A stretch of 64,000 nucleotides of DNA from Thiomicrorhabdus sp. Kp2 (GCF_000478585.1 NZ_ARWI01000001.1:2046001-2110000), one strand, 5' to 3'; positions 1-9,027 are shown, numbered from the stretch's first letter. Translations and numbers: made by a program. Notes: generated by a model from the letters alone, not told the origin.

Positions 1-1
1 T

Positions 2-574
2 GGTTCAAAACTACATCACGCCTTAGCGCAACTCCCTTGCCGTCCCATGCAGTGCCAAAGCATGATTGCACAGTTAGAAGACGCCTACCGCGTGGCAGAC
101 TATTTAGGGTTGGCTGAGCTAACCGTTAAAAGAATTGGTCAATGTCGTTATTTAGTGGAGGTAAATGAACTTTACCAGGCCTGGTTAATGGAAACGATTG
201 ATAGCTGTAAACTTAATAAAATCGCCTTTCATAAAAGCCTGCAAACACACTTTATGCAACGTTTAACGGCTGAACCTAGTCAAGTACATGGATTAGAGGA
301 TTGGGTGGCCTTAACGCAAATTCAGCAACATGTTTGGTTAACGGATTATGCCAATGCCACAGAAGGCAAGACGCAGTTAGTGGCTTGGCAAGATGAAGAG
401 GGGATTTGGGGGGCGTTAATTCACTCAGAATTACCACAAACACCGAAACCGCTTGAACAGCTAAATGATATGCATAAGGTCATTAGAGTACGAGGGTTAG
501 AGAACGTCTTGGCAGGCCCTAAACAGCACTCAACCTTACATCTATGGCAAGCCAAGAAAATTCAAATAACTTAA
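2..574 (+). CDS. Unknown protein, 5' end outside window
   Basis: The reading frame is open from base 2, so the gene starts upstream of the window. The first in-window ATG (47) is internal-looking, because in-frame codons before it read as ordinary protein. The visible part is about 190 residues, soluble, rich in Gln, Leu and Trp, with no signal peptide or membrane segment. I recognise no family motif. It ends convergently with lysA, and the 163-bp gap holds an inverted-repeat element. A copy of the ACCAGGCCTGGT palindrome lies inside it (174-185), read as Gln-Ala-Trp. That it is a real coding region is fairly sure; function is unknown. Confidence 0.6.
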   Translation, partial: GSKLHHALAQLPCRPMQCQSMIAQLEDAYRVADYLGLAELTVKRIGQCRYLVEVNELYQAWLMETIDSCKLNKIAFHKSLQTHFMQRLTAEPSQVHGLEDWVALTQIQQHVWLTDYANATEGKTQLVAWQDEEGIWGALIHSELPQTPKPLEQLNDMHKVIRVRGLENVLAGPKQHSTLHLWQAKKIQIT

Positions 575-583
575 ATTTTAATG

Positions 584-703
584 TTTACCACGAAGTCACG
601 AAGTTATTTAAGTTTGGGTTTTCAAGGTTTAGATAAAAACTTTAATTAATTGAACCCTGTCTATTTTTCTTAAATCTTCGTGACTTCGTGTCTTTGTGGT
701 TAA
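584..703. repeat. CACGAAG-type inverted-repeat element
   Basis: The left arm (584-612) contains CACGAAGTCACGAAG. The right arm (669-703) is its reverse complement with one extra 8-bp unit of the CTTCGTGT/CTTTGTGT type. The arms flank about 55 bp of AT-rich DNA between the convergent ends of the first gene and lysA. The same arm sequence recurs at 27237-27453 and 49230-49262, so it is a small family. It could form a long hairpin and act as a bidirectional terminator, or be a non-autonomous mobile relic. Confidence 0.7.
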
Positions 704-736
704 TTTTTATGAAAATTGTCAGCAATTAATTGTTAA

Positions 737-1990
737 TTAATCGTTAATTAATATTTCAGAACCCATTAAATCTTCATAGGTTTCACGTGGACGAATTAAC
801 CAGGCCTGGTTATCTTTTACCATCACTTCAGCGGCACGAGGGCGAGTGTTGTAGTTTGAGCTCATAGTAAAGCCATAAGCCCCAGCCGATTTAACCGCTA
901 ATAAATCACCCGCTTTTAAATTCAGGCTACGGTCTTTACCTAAGAAATCACCTGTTTCACAAACTGGGCCAACTAAATCCCATTGCGCTTGTAAACCATC
1001 TGTACGGGGTTTAACGGGCACAATTTCTTGGTAGGCTTGGTAAAGAGCAGGGCGAATTAAGTCATTCATGGCGGCATCAATAATCGCAAAGTTTTTATGT
1101 TCGGTCGGTTTTAAGTACTCTACTTCTGTTATCAATACACCTGCGTTGCCTGCAATCGCACGGCCAGGTTCAATAATTACTTCAATAGAATCATCATTTA
1201 ATTTATTCAGTAAAGCGTGAATGTACTCTTGAATTGGCGGTGGGGTTTCATCGGTATATTGAATGCCTAAGCCGCCACCTAAATCTAAATGATGAATATC
1301 AATGCCCATATCGGCCAGGGTGTTTTTAAGGGTTAATACACGTTCTAAAGCATCAACAAATGGGGTGATTTCGGTTAACTGTGAACCTATGTGGCAATCT
1401 ATCCCAATTGGATTAATATGTGAACACGCACACGCATCGGCATAGAGTTCTGGAGCGGTATTGATATCGACACCGAATTTATTGTCTTTTAACCCTGTTG
1501 AGATATACGGATGGGTTTTGGCGTCGACATCGGGATTAACACGAATAGAGATATTTGCAATCAAGCCCATTGATTCTGCCACCGCTTGAATGCGGTCTAG
1601 TTCGGCGTGAGATTCAATATTAAAGCAACGAATACCCACTTCTAAAGCGCGACGAATTTCTACGGACTGTTTAGCTACGCCAGAAAACACCACTTTTTTA
1701 GGGTCGCCACCCGCTTTGAGAACACGTTCAAGTTCACCTTGAGAAACAATATCAAATCCAGAACCTAGTCTGGCCAAAACATTTAAAACCGCAATGTTAG
1801 AGTTGGTTTTGACTGCGTAACAAACCAAATGTGGCTGAGAACCAAAGGCGTTATCAAACGCTAACCAACGGTTTTCTAATTCGCTACGAGAGTAAATATA
1901 AAGAGGCGTACCGTACTGTTTGGCTAACGATTCGATGCTCACATTTTCGGCATAAAGGCCTGTTTTTTGTAAGTTAAATGCTTGTGTCAT
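737..1990 (-). CDS. lysA: Diaminopimelate decarboxylase
   Basis: This is a fold-III PLP enzyme that decarboxylates meso-diaminopimelate to lysine, the last step of lysine synthesis in the cytoplasm. At 417 residues it is normal length. Visible marks are the PLP lysine K61 in YAVKTNSN, the phosphate/PLP contact H200 in HIGSQ, the glycine loop GGGLG (238-242), EPGR (274-277) and the second-subunit active-site motif CETGD (344-348; CESGD in most relatives, so a conservative Ser to Thr change). Its start overlaps the stop of lptM by ATGA, so the two are translationally coupled, the usual lptM-lysA arrangement in gammaproteobacteria. A perfect ACCAGGCCTGGT palindrome lies in its 3' part (799-810), read as QAW. 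Confidence 0.97.
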   Translation of the reverse strand: MTQAFNLQKTGLYAENVSIESLAKQYGTPLYIYSRSELENRWLAFDNAFGSQPHLVCYAVKTNSNIAVLNVLARLGSGFDIVSQGELERVLKAGGDPKKVVFSGVAKQSVEIRRALEVGIRCFNIESHAELDRIQAVAESMGLIANISIRVNPDVDAKTHPYISTGLKDNKFGVDINTAPELYADACACSHINPIGIDCHIGSQLTEITPFVDALERVLTLKNTLADMGIDIHHLDLGGGLGIQYTDETPPPIQEYIHALLNKLNDDSIEVIIEPGRAIAGNAGVLITEVEYLKPTEHKNFAIIDAAMNDLIRPALYQAYQEIVPVKPRTDGLQAQWDLVGPVCETGDFLGKDRSLNLKAGDLLAVKSAGAYGFTMSSNYNTRPRAAEVMVKDNQAWLIRPRETYEDLMGSEILIND

Positions 1991-2145
1991 GATTTTTCCT
2001 GAGGGTGTAAACGTAATGCGTTTGTAGCGTTACTTGGCGTTTGATTAGCGGCGTTATCATCAGGTAAATGCAGTGGACCTTTTTTACCGCAAGCTGAAAG
2101 CCAAAAAAAGCAAGTAAGCATGGTCATAATGGTTAACATTCGCAT
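1987..2145 (-). CDS. lptM: LptM-type small lipoprotein (YifL family)
   Basis: This is a 52-residue ORF: a short hydrophobic signal, a lipobox ending LSAC (Cys19), then GKKGPLHLPDD, the hallmark of the LptM/YifL family (CGKKGPLYLP in E. coli). In E. coli LptM helps oxidative assembly of the LptDE lipopolysaccharide translocon in the outer membrane; that role is inferred here from the family. The stop codon overlaps the lysA start by four bases (ATGA). In many gammaproteobacteria this gene sits directly before lysA, which supports the call. The tail is rich in Asn, Ala and Thr and probably disordered. Confidence 0.88.
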   Translation of the reverse strand: MRMLTIMTMLTCFFWLSACGKKGPLHLPDDNAANQTPSNATNALRLHPQEKS

Positions 2146-2447
2146 AGTTGTATCCCAAGTATGGTGAACGCAAAAGTACGTTACCCGTATTTTATAATTC
2201 GGTTTTTGTAATAGGGTTTCTCATTTAGAGTGCAACCCATTAAAATGGGATTATTTTAGCAGAGCATAGAAAATATCTCACGATAGATAATTACTAAAGA
2301 CGAATAATTTTAGGTTAGTTTGCTTTGAATTATAAAATAGGCTGAAATCCTTTGGTTATCTGGCTTTAATATCTTTACCAGGCCTGGTAACTTATGATAA
2401 AAACTCTTGTACCTCAGTTTTGCAAAGTCTCAAATAAAGGCAAATAA
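2146..2447. other. Divergent intergenic region, lptM / esterase
   Basis: AT-rich 302-bp spacer between divergently transcribed lptM-lysA and the esterase gene, so it should hold both promoters. The only clear structure is a 16-bp palindrome of the dispersed family (2375-2390). I see no unambiguous promoter. Confidence 0.5.
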
Positions 2448-3131
2448 ATGGATAAACATGACACGCTTGCAGATTTAGATCCCTGTATTATTGTTGAACC
2501 TTCTGTTCCAGCCAGTTCAGCGGTTATTTGGTTACATGGTCTGGGCGCGGATGGACACGATTTTGAAGGGATATTACCGCAGTTAAACTTGCCAAAAAAT
2601 CATGCTATCCGCTTTGTTTTTCCACATGCACCTGTACAGCCCGTTACCGTAAATGGTGGCATGGCAATGCGCTCTTGGTATGATATTTACTCGATGACGA
2701 TTGCAGAGAGAGTTGATATTGAAGGTATTAATCAATCGAGTGGTGTGGTAAAAGCTTTGATTGAACAGCAAGTTGCTCAAGGTATTGCCGCAGATAAAAT
2801 TGTGTTGGCTGGATTTTCGCAAGGTGGTTTGGTCGTGTTACACGCTGCACTTCATTCAAAACAACCGATAGCAGGGGTTATAGCCCTATCCACTTACTAT
2901 CCCTCAGTGTGTTGGCAAGAGGCCATGTTTCAAAAAAACAGTGCAATGCCCATTTTTATGGCGCATGGCAATTTTGACCCAGTGATTCCTCTATCTGTGG
3001 CACAAAAGTCAAAAGCGTTTTTAGAGAGTCTAAATTTACAGGTCGAGTGGCACACTTACCCAATGGAACACTCTGTCTGCATGCCTGAAATAGAGCATAT
3101 TTCAAGCTGGCTAACCGCACAATTGTTATAA
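2448..3131 (+). CDS. Carboxylesterase/phospholipase family alpha/beta hydrolase
   Basis: This 227-residue cytoplasmic hydrolase belongs to the acyl-protein-thioesterase/carboxylesterase family (EstB, YpfH-like). It opens with the oxyanion motif LHGLGADGHDF (29-39). The nucleophile elbow is GFSQGG (122-127, Ser124). Asp177 (GNFDP) and His208 (MEHS) complete the triad in the expected order. There is no signal peptide. Family members hydrolyse short acyl esters; the natural substrate cannot be told. The HugZ-like gene follows 27 bp downstream and is probably co-transcribed. Confidence 0.9.
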   Translation: MDKHDTLADLDPCIIVEPSVPASSAVIWLHGLGADGHDFEGILPQLNLPKNHAIRFVFPHAPVQPVTVNGGMAMRSWYDIYSMTIAERVDIEGINQSSGVVKALIEQQVAQGIAADKIVLAGFSQGGLVVLHAALHSKQPIAGVIALSTYYPSVCWQEAMFQKNSAMPIFMAHGNFDPVIPLSVAQKSKAFLESLNLQVEWHTYPMEHSVCMPEIEHISSWLTAQLL

Positions 3132-3158
3132 GCGAACAATATCAAAAAAGAGAACATA

Positions 3159-3650
3159 ATGACTCATCAACAACAGTGTGAAGCCTTTTTAAATCGCCGT
3201 AAAACTTTGCTATTGAGTACGTTAGATAAAGAGGGGGTGCTGGAGACCAGTGTTGCCCCATTTGTATTTTTAGATGGTCTGTTTTATATCTATATCAGTG
3301 AGTTAGCCAAACATACACAAAATTGCCTTTGGCAAATAGAACAGAATCGACCACTGGTGAGTGCTTTATTGGTGGCGGATGAGTCGGAAACTGAACAACT
3401 TTTTGCTCGTGAACGGATTACTTTGCAGTTGAATGCCTCGGAACTAAAGCGTGAACAGCGTGAATACACTTTGGTTTTACAAAAGTTTGCGGATGAATTT
3501 GGTGAGATTATTGGTATGCTTAGTAGCTTACCTGATTTTCATTTAATTGCCCTGACACCTATTAACGGGGGCTATGTGAAAGGATTTGGTCAAGCTTTTG
3601 CTTTTGAAAGTTGTCTATGCCAGGGTTTAATGCCAATCAAAAGGAGTTAA
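3159..3650 (+). CDS. HugZ-like / PNPOx-fold flavin- or haem-binding protein
   Basis: This 163-residue protein matches the split-barrel pyridoxamine-phosphate-oxidase-like family. The N-terminus has the pattern (F)LxxxxTLLLSTLDKEG..ETSVAPFV, followed by a Tyr-rich strand (FYIYISELAKHTQN). HugZ-type members bind and degrade haem in iron acquisition; others bind FMN or F420. The C-terminal haem-ligand histidine region typical of HugZ is not convincing here, so only the fold is called. A good RBS (AAGAGAACATA) precedes the ATG. No haem uptake genes are adjacent. Confidence 0.65.
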   Translation: MTHQQQCEAFLNRRKTLLLSTLDKEGVLETSVAPFVFLDGLFYIYISELAKHTQNCLWQIEQNRPLVSALLVADESETEQLFARERITLQLNASELKREQREYTLVLQKFADEFGEIIGMLSSLPDFHLIALTPINGGYVKGFGQAFAFESCLCQGLMPIKRS

Positions 3651-3701
3651 TAATGAGGAGTATCTTTATTAAATTTTTAATGAAACAGGATTTCTATTTA
3701 G

Positions 3702-4622
3702 ATGTCTAACGCCCGACGATATTTTCGTTATGATGTGATTTTACCTATGCATTTAGAGCCAGTAGATCGTTTTGGTAAACATCTCGGCGCTGAACGTAGA
3801 CAGTTGATTTCAGCAAAAGAAGAAGACGAGCTGAATGAGTTGAATGTGCAGCTAGATGCTTGGTTAGAAAAAGTATTTGATGCCAGCTCCAATGCCTTAT
3901 ATGTTTTTTATGTTCTTAACCACCGTATTGATTTTATGTGGTGGTTATTGGAAAAATTGATGGAGTCGAATGACCCAAGATTAACGCATGATTATAAATT
4001 TCGAACTAAAGAGGACGCTAAATTTAGCCCTCCATCAACTAAAAAAAGCTCTTCCATTGCGCCCCTGATCTTAGGTTTATATCATCAAATTGATGAATAT
4101 ATTGCCGAGCTTCAGAATGTGGTTAAGACCAGTATCGACGGCAAGATTTTTATCTATTCAAAACCTTCTTTAGGGTTGTTTGATGATAAAGACTATGTAA
4201 AAAACTTAAATGAATTAGCAGAATCAGGTGTGTTGCCAGCAAAGGTTTTACGCTTAATGGTGAAAAAGTTAAATTTACAAGCAACCGTGCTTGAACGTTT
4301 AAAAGAGGTGTATAGACAAATTTCTCGGTCCGATGATTGGATGAACTATCGAGTGAATTTAAGTGCGGGTGGCTTTAGTTTTTTGTCAGAAAAAGCTTAT
4401 GAAAAATTTGGCTTAATGGATATTTTTATGGATATCGATGGCGAAGTCTTAGTTTGCCGAGGAAAAATTATCTCTCAAATAGAGACCCATGACTTGGTTT
4501 TTCCATATAGAGTCGGTGTAGAGTTTTATCTGCTCACGGTTGAGCAAGAACAAAAAATAACGCTATTTGAACAGCGTAAAGAGTTGAAAGATGCCATGTT
4601 AACGTTTGCACTACCAAATTAA
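3702..4622 (+). CDS. PilZ-like c-di-GMP effector with long central helical insert
   Basis: This 306-residue soluble protein starts with ARRYFR (RxxxR at 5-9) and a beta strand. Near the C-terminus it has NLSAGG (219-224), the D/NxSxxG half of the PilZ c-di-GMP site, followed by beta strands and a final amphipathic helix. In ordinary PilZ domains the two motifs are 20-30 residues apart; here about 210 residues, largely predicted helical, lie between them. The gene at 5146-6093 has the same layout (RxxxR at 11-15, NVSASG at 228-233), so the architecture is conserved. It probably binds c-di-GMP and passes the signal to an unknown partner. I am fairly sure it is PilZ-related, less sure that it binds ligand. 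Confidence 0.65.
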   Translation: MSNARRYFRYDVILPMHLEPVDRFGKHLGAERRQLISAKEEDELNELNVQLDAWLEKVFDASSNALYVFYVLNHRIDFMWWLLEKLMESNDPRLTHDYKFRTKEDAKFSPPSTKKSSSIAPLILGLYHQIDEYIAELQNVVKTSIDGKIFIYSKPSLGLFDDKDYVKNLNELAESGVLPAKVLRLMVKKLNLQATVLERLKEVYRQISRSDDWMNYRVNLSAGGFSFLSEKAYEKFGLMDIFMDIDGEVLVCRGKIISQIETHDLVFPYRVGVEFYLLTVEQEQKITLFEQRKELKDAMLTFALPN

Positions 4623-4675
4623 CCTAAGAAAAACAGGAGTGGTTAACATAATCGTTTGTTAACCGATACATAGGG

Positions 4676-5104
4676 TTAGGTCGATTTGGCCAGATTGTTT
4701 TGATAACGTAAATTTTGTTGTTTGATTTGAATGGCATTTTTAATCCATTCGGCAAATTGCGGGTGGTCAGTAAGCATTGAATGGTATAGCTCAATTGGGT
4801 CTTTACTCGCCATACCATTGGCAAAACTAGAAATCTCAATCAGTTTATCAATATAGCGATTTGGGAAATGTAGCTCAATCTGAAAATAACTAATTTTGGT
4901 TAAGATAACCGCGTTTAAAACATTTAACCACTGCTCTTCATTCAGTTTAAAACGGTTCTGTAAATACTCATCAACGCCATTGATGCGAAGATTGATCATC
5001 TGCTTTAAGCTATAAAAACGTATTAAATCAAGCCCAGCATCTCTCACCGAAATAGGCAATGCATCCATAAAACTTGGGTCAAGGTCATGATTACTTCCAG
5101 GCAT
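4676..5104 (-). CDS. Unknown small soluble protein
   Basis: A 142-residue acidic-start, mostly helical protein with no motif I recognise, no signal peptide and no membrane segment. It lies 41 bp downstream of the PilZ-like gene at 5146-6093 on the same strand and is probably in its operon, which suggests a c-di-GMP-linked job. It converges with the other PilZ-like gene. A second ORF overlaps it on the same strand (4624-4839) but looks like a shadow. Confidence 0.6.
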   Translation of the reverse strand: MPGSNHDLDPSFMDALPISVRDAGLDLIRFYSLKQMINLRINGVDEYLQNRFKLNEEQWLNVLNAVILTKISYFQIELHFPNRYIDKLIEISSFANGMASKDPIELYHSMLTDHPQFAEWIKNAIQIKQQNLRYQNNLAKST

Positions 5105-5145
5105 ATAGGTTTTAGTCTCTAGGTCAAATTAAATGTATTCGGCTG

Positions 5146-6093
5146 TTAGGAGTATAAAGCAAATTTCATGCACTCTTTAACTTCTTGTTTTTGGATTTCT
5201 TGCTGAATAAAGTTTTGGTCATTGCCATTGGGGAATTCAAAGTTAATGGCAATACGTTCTCGGTGTTTTTCATTATCCGCCCGTAAATCTACCACACTGC
5301 CGTCAAAATTAATCACTTTATCGTTTGCTTCAAAATAGAGGTAAACATCAACACGAGAATACAGCTCAAAACGTTTTGGCAGTAAAATAGCTAAACCACT
5401 TGCACTGACATTGGCTATTTGTTGTGGCCACTCTTGCGGAAATTGTTTTAAATAGTTGTCATCGTTAATTTGACGATAAACATCAAGATAAGCTTCTAAA
5501 AATTTCGATAAGTTAAGAATCGCTTGAATGAGCGGAATTTTGGCAAATTTTTCTTGCTCAAATACACTCATCATCTCATCCAGTTTGTAGCCGATGGGCA
5601 AAACGCCCTCTACCATAAAATGTTCGGGTGTAGATTCATTGATACTATTGGTAAGGCGCTGTAAATAACTTAAATACTTTTCTTCAATTAATGAGAGGTA
5701 TTGAAAGGTTTTCGGAGAAGAAGCTTCTATTCGGTTAATGGATGAAAACCCCTTGAGTTTGTCGTTAATTTTTAACCAATAACTGACATTGTTTTTAGGG
5801 CTAATTCCATTTGATATGCTTTTGGTGCATTCGCCTAAAAATTCAATATCAGCAATAACATCGTTAAAAATTTCAGTGATTAAGGCGCTTTGCTCTTTAA
5901 TTTTTTCGACTGAACGAATGGTATCGTATTTTCGGGTTTCAATCATGTCGACCAATGGTTGCGGAAAATAATTTGCTCCAGTGGCATAGATTTCCCGATC
6001 TTTAATCGGCGAGCTCGGCACAATATAGTAGCGTAATGGCATGTCAACTCGATGAAAGCGTCGACCATTTCCTTTTCTAAACCATTTGTTCAT
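5146..6093 (-). CDS. PilZ-like protein, paralogue of the 3.7-kb gene
   Basis: This 315-residue protein starts with GRRFHRVD (RxxxR at 11-15). It has a long helical middle and a C-terminal PilZ half with NVSASG (228-233) followed by strands including a FDGSVVDLR stretch. It is the same unusual split arrangement as the protein at 3702-4622, and both end in a similar KECMKFAL/KDAMLTFAL helix, so they are paralogues pointing at each other. Its operon continues into the 142-residue unknown gene. Binding of c-di-GMP is inferred from the two motifs only. Confidence 0.65.
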   Translation of the reverse strand: MNKWFRKGNGRRFHRVDMPLRYYIVPSSPIKDREIYATGANYFPQPLVDMIETRKYDTIRSVEKIKEQSALITEIFNDVIADIEFLGECTKSISNGISPKNNVSYWLKINDKLKGFSSINRIEASSPKTFQYLSLIEEKYLSYLQRLTNSINESTPEHFMVEGVLPIGYKLDEMMSVFEQEKFAKIPLIQAILNLSKFLEAYLDVYRQINDDNYLKQFPQEWPQQIANVSASGLAILLPKRFELYSRVDVYLYFEANDKVINFDGSVVDLRADNEKHRERIAINFEFPNGNDQNFIQQEIQKQEVKECMKFALYS

Positions 6094-6134
6094 GAATTAT
6101 TAAAATCCTTAGTGAAAGATACTAAGGATTCATT

Positions 6135-6422
6135 CTAAATAATTTGTACAGGAATTGATAGCGGTTTTAGAGGTTTATCAACCCATTGAAATTCAGAGCC
6201 TTTGCTGACTTGATGACAATTTGTAGAACAGTGACCCGTTGTACAAGTTTGGTTGTTAGGGCGAGCGATTTCTTGAATATAGCCTTGTTGTAATAAAGGC
6301 TCCATTAAACCGATAGCGGCGGCTTCATCTAACTCAAAATGGTTTTGAATGTCTTTCAGTGTTACCCGTTGATGCTGTTTAATGTATTTTTTAATATTAA
6401 GTAGAATCATACGCGAACCCAA
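6135..6422 (-). CDS. feoC: FeoC-like winged-helix protein
   Basis: The protein begins MILLNIKKYIKQHQRVTLKDI, a FeoC-type winged helix, followed by a flexible wing with Cys residues (TCTTGHCSTNC). FeoC proteins bind a [4Fe-4S] cluster there and modulate FeoB levels. It directly follows feoB (15 bp), which fixes the assignment. Start choice is open. A TTG at 6422 sits a few bases after AGAGG, while the ATG at 6410 aligns better with the family N-terminus (91 residues). Confidence 0.8.
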   Translation of the reverse strand: MGSRMILLNIKKYIKQHQRVTLKDIQNHFELDEAAAIGLMEPLLQQGYIQEIARPNNQTCTTGHCSTNCHQVSKGSEFQWVDKPLKPLSIPVQII

Positions 6423-6437
6423 AAAACCTCTAGGAAT

Positions 6438-8777
6438 TTAATGTGTGGCACTTTTGCGTTTACTTTCTCTATAAGGCCGACCCGTTTTCCATAAAAAGGA
6501 ATAGAGCAGTAAAAAAGCAAAGAGGATAATCATCACCCAGGTTAATGATTGAAGCGGGTGTTGTGCATAGCTGGCAATTTGATAAAAACCGACCGCAACA
6601 CTGTACCCTAAAAACATGCTCCAACTTGCGCTATAGAGTGCCCAGCGCCAACCTAGTTCTTGTTTAATGGCACCAAATGTCGCTACGCAAGGAAAGTACA
6701 ACAAAATCAATAATAAATAGGCATAGGCTCCGATTTCACCGTCAAAATACTTGACCATCTTATCAAGTGTCGACAAGGTAAAGCCTTGTTCTTCAGCAAT
6801 AGCACTTTTATCTGCAATATCGTCAATGGACTGCAAGCCAAGTGGATCAGGAATATCGATAAAGATATTGGAGAGATTAGCTGGAATGGTCGCAAAAGCC
6901 TCTTTCATTGCGCCAATGAATTCGTACTCTTCATGTTCGAGCGGTTCTGTTGAAGCACTTTGATACAGTGCATCAAGTGAACCTACCACCACTTCTTTAG
7001 CGAGTAAGCCTGTAAAGAGTCCAACCGTAGCAGGCCAATTCTCTTCAGTAATGCCCAAAGGTTCAACAACAGGGGTAGCCACTTTAGCAACGGTACTTAA
7101 AACGGAAGAGGGTTGGTTTTCATGGCCAAAAGTGCCATCAGTGCCTAAACTATTGAAAAAGTTTAAAACCAGCACCACCAATACGATGACTTTACCAGCA
7201 TCGAGAATAAAGCTTTTCAATTTATTACGAGTATTGAGCAGTACGTTAATAACCGCAGGTTTGTGGTAAATCGGTAACTCCATTAATAAGGACGGCGCTT
7301 CACCTGGTAATAAGGTACTTTTGAGTACCAGGGCGGTTAAGATAGCGGCAAGAATCCCAGCTAGGTAGAGTGAAAATACAATTAGCGCCGCATCATCTGC
7401 AAAAAAGGCGGTAGCAAACATTACGTAAACCGTTAAGCGAGCACTACACGACATAAAGGGCGTCATCATAATGGTCATAATTCGGTCACGTTGATCTGGC
7501 AGGGTTCGGCTTGCGAGTACCGCTGGAATATTACAGCCAAAACCGACAACAAGTGGTATAAACGCTTGACCCGAAAGACCAAGGCGACGCATAAAACTGT
7601 CCATAATAAGTGCCGCACGTTGCATATAGCCAGTCTCTTCCATAATGGACAGTAATAGAAACAGCGCGCCAATTACAGGAATGAAAGTGGCCACAACCTG
7701 TACGCCGCCGCCAATGCCTTGCGCTAAAAATGCAATGAGCCACTGGGGTGCGTTGATGGATTGCAATAGCGCAGAAGGTCCATCGACAAATAACGCTTGA
7801 GCACCTAAATCAAAGAAGTCTAAAAACGCATTACCAACGGTAATGGATAAGGCAAACACCAAATACATAATGCCCAAAAATATGGGCATTCCTAGTACAG
7901 GATGCAGTGCCCAACGATCGATGGTGTCCGTTGTGTTTCGTGTGAATTGGTCGGTATGCTCTTGGCTACCATGGGTAGCATCATGTGCATGTTGGAAGTA
8001 TAGGTCAGCTGCAATCAGTGCTAAATCTTCTTGGTAATGTTTTTCTATTTTTTGTTTTTCAGCCTGGCAGAAGCTTCGTAACTCTAATGGCGCTTGCTGA
8101 GGTTCAATGAGCATCTGTAATGTTTTCCAGCAAGAGTCTGAATCAGGGTTTTCTTGTGCATCACGTACGGCATGCACGGAGTTGTGCAAGGTTTCAGGTA
8201 AATCAAAGTGCAAGTTGGAACGTTTGTTTAGCATCTCAGGTAGATGCTGCTTTAGTTGGTCTATGCCTTTATTGTAATAGGCAGAAATCGGCACAACTGG
8301 GCAACCTAAATATTCAGAAAGTTTATCGACATCAATTCTTAGATTACGTTCTTGAAGTAAATCCATGCGATTGAGAACAACAACGACTGGAAGCCCCATG
8401 TGTAATAACTGCGCTGTAAGAAAGAGCTGGCGTTCTAGGCTGGTGGCATCAACAATATTCAATACTAAATCGGTTGGTTGGCATTGAAGATAATCGGTGG
8501 CAACCTTTTCATCTAAGCCAGCATGAGATGACTGTTCAAGGCTATAGACCCCTGGTAGATCAATTAGGTGATAACCACTATCATTCAACTCAAAATTGCC
8601 TGACTTTTGTTCAACCGTTACCCCAGGCCAGTTTCCAGTGGTTTGCTGTGAACCTGTTAGGCGGTTAAAAAGAGTCGTTTTACCGCAGTTTGGATTACCA
8701 ATTAGGGCAATTTGATAAGCGTGTTTGCCTGTATGAGCCTGCTTTTTAAATTTAATTTTAGGTTTAATAACGGTCAT
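6438..8777 (-). CDS. feoB: Ferrous iron transporter FeoB
   Basis: This 779-residue inner-membrane ferrous iron transporter has an N-terminal G-protein domain: G1 GNPNCGKT (27-34), G3 DLPG (73-76) and G4 NRMD (136-139). A linker follows, then a polytopic region with two gate repeats and a C-terminal helix. Length is normal for gammaproteobacterial FeoB. The start overlaps the feoA stop by four bases and feoC follows, a complete feoABC operon. Candidate Fur sites lie before feoA. Confidence 0.97.
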   Translation of the reverse strand: MTVIKPKIKFKKQAHTGKHAYQIALIGNPNCGKTTLFNRLTGSQQTTGNWPGVTVEQKSGNFELNDSGYHLIDLPGVYSLEQSSHAGLDEKVATDYLQCQPTDLVLNIVDATSLERQLFLTAQLLHMGLPVVVVLNRMDLLQERNLRIDVDKLSEYLGCPVVPISAYYNKGIDQLKQHLPEMLNKRSNLHFDLPETLHNSVHAVRDAQENPDSDSCWKTLQMLIEPQQAPLELRSFCQAEKQKIEKHYQEDLALIAADLYFQHAHDATHGSQEHTDQFTRNTTDTIDRWALHPVLGMPIFLGIMYLVFALSITVGNAFLDFFDLGAQALFVDGPSALLQSINAPQWLIAFLAQGIGGGVQVVATFIPVIGALFLLLSIMEETGYMQRAALIMDSFMRRLGLSGQAFIPLVVGFGCNIPAVLASRTLPDQRDRIMTIMMTPFMSCSARLTVYVMFATAFFADDAALIVFSLYLAGILAAILTALVLKSTLLPGEAPSLLMELPIYHKPAVINVLLNTRNKLKSFILDAGKVIVLVVLVLNFFNSLGTDGTFGHENQPSSVLSTVAKVATPVVEPLGITEENWPATVGLFTGLLAKEVVVGSLDALYQSASTEPLEHEEYEFIGAMKEAFATIPANLSNIFIDIPDPLGLQSIDDIADKSAIAEEQGFTLSTLDKMVKYFDGEIGAYAYLLLILLYFPCVATFGAIKQELGWRWALYSASWSMFLGYSVAVGFYQIASYAQHPLQSLTWVMIILFAFLLLYSFLWKTGRPYRESKRKSATH

Positions 8778-9016
8778 GCTAAAGGTTCTACTTGAATGAA
8801 TTCGGCTATTTTTTTATCAATCGCAAAACGGCTGCCATCCACACTAACCACAATGTTTTGTCCTCGGCTTAGAATGGTTTCAACAATACTGTGAGTATGA
8901 AATCCTAGATTAACTAAACGCATTTTGAGTTCTAGACTGCCATTTAAGGAGACAATTTGGCTAACTTGTCCATTATGGCATTGGCTGAGTGTTGTAGAGT
9001 GGGTTGGTGTCGACAT
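8774..9016 (-). CDS. feoA: Ferrous iron transport accessory protein FeoA
   Basis: This 80-residue SH3-like domain protein shows the FeoA pattern: LSQCHNGQ, then RLVNLGFHTHSIVETI, then the C-terminal VSVDGSRFAIDKKIAEFI. FeoA supports FeoB at the membrane and may regulate its GTPase. The first gene of feoABC, it overlaps feoB by four bases (ATGA). Confidence 0.95.
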   Translation of the reverse strand: MSTPTHSTTLSQCHNGQVSQIVSLNGSLELKMRLVNLGFHTHSIVETILSRGQNIVVSVDGSRFAIDKKIAEFIQVEPLA

Positions 9017-9027
9017 ATGGTTTTAAA

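Noticed and set aside
3653-3709. 18-codon ORF between the HugZ-like and PilZ-like genes
   Set aside because: Too short, no family match, ends at the next gene's start; could at most be a leader peptide.
4624-4839. 71-residue ORF on the minus strand
   Set aside because: Overlaps a better ORF (4676-5104) in another frame and has no RBS.
6707-8668. Several short ORFs inside feoB in other frames
   Set aside because: Shadows of a well-conserved gene.
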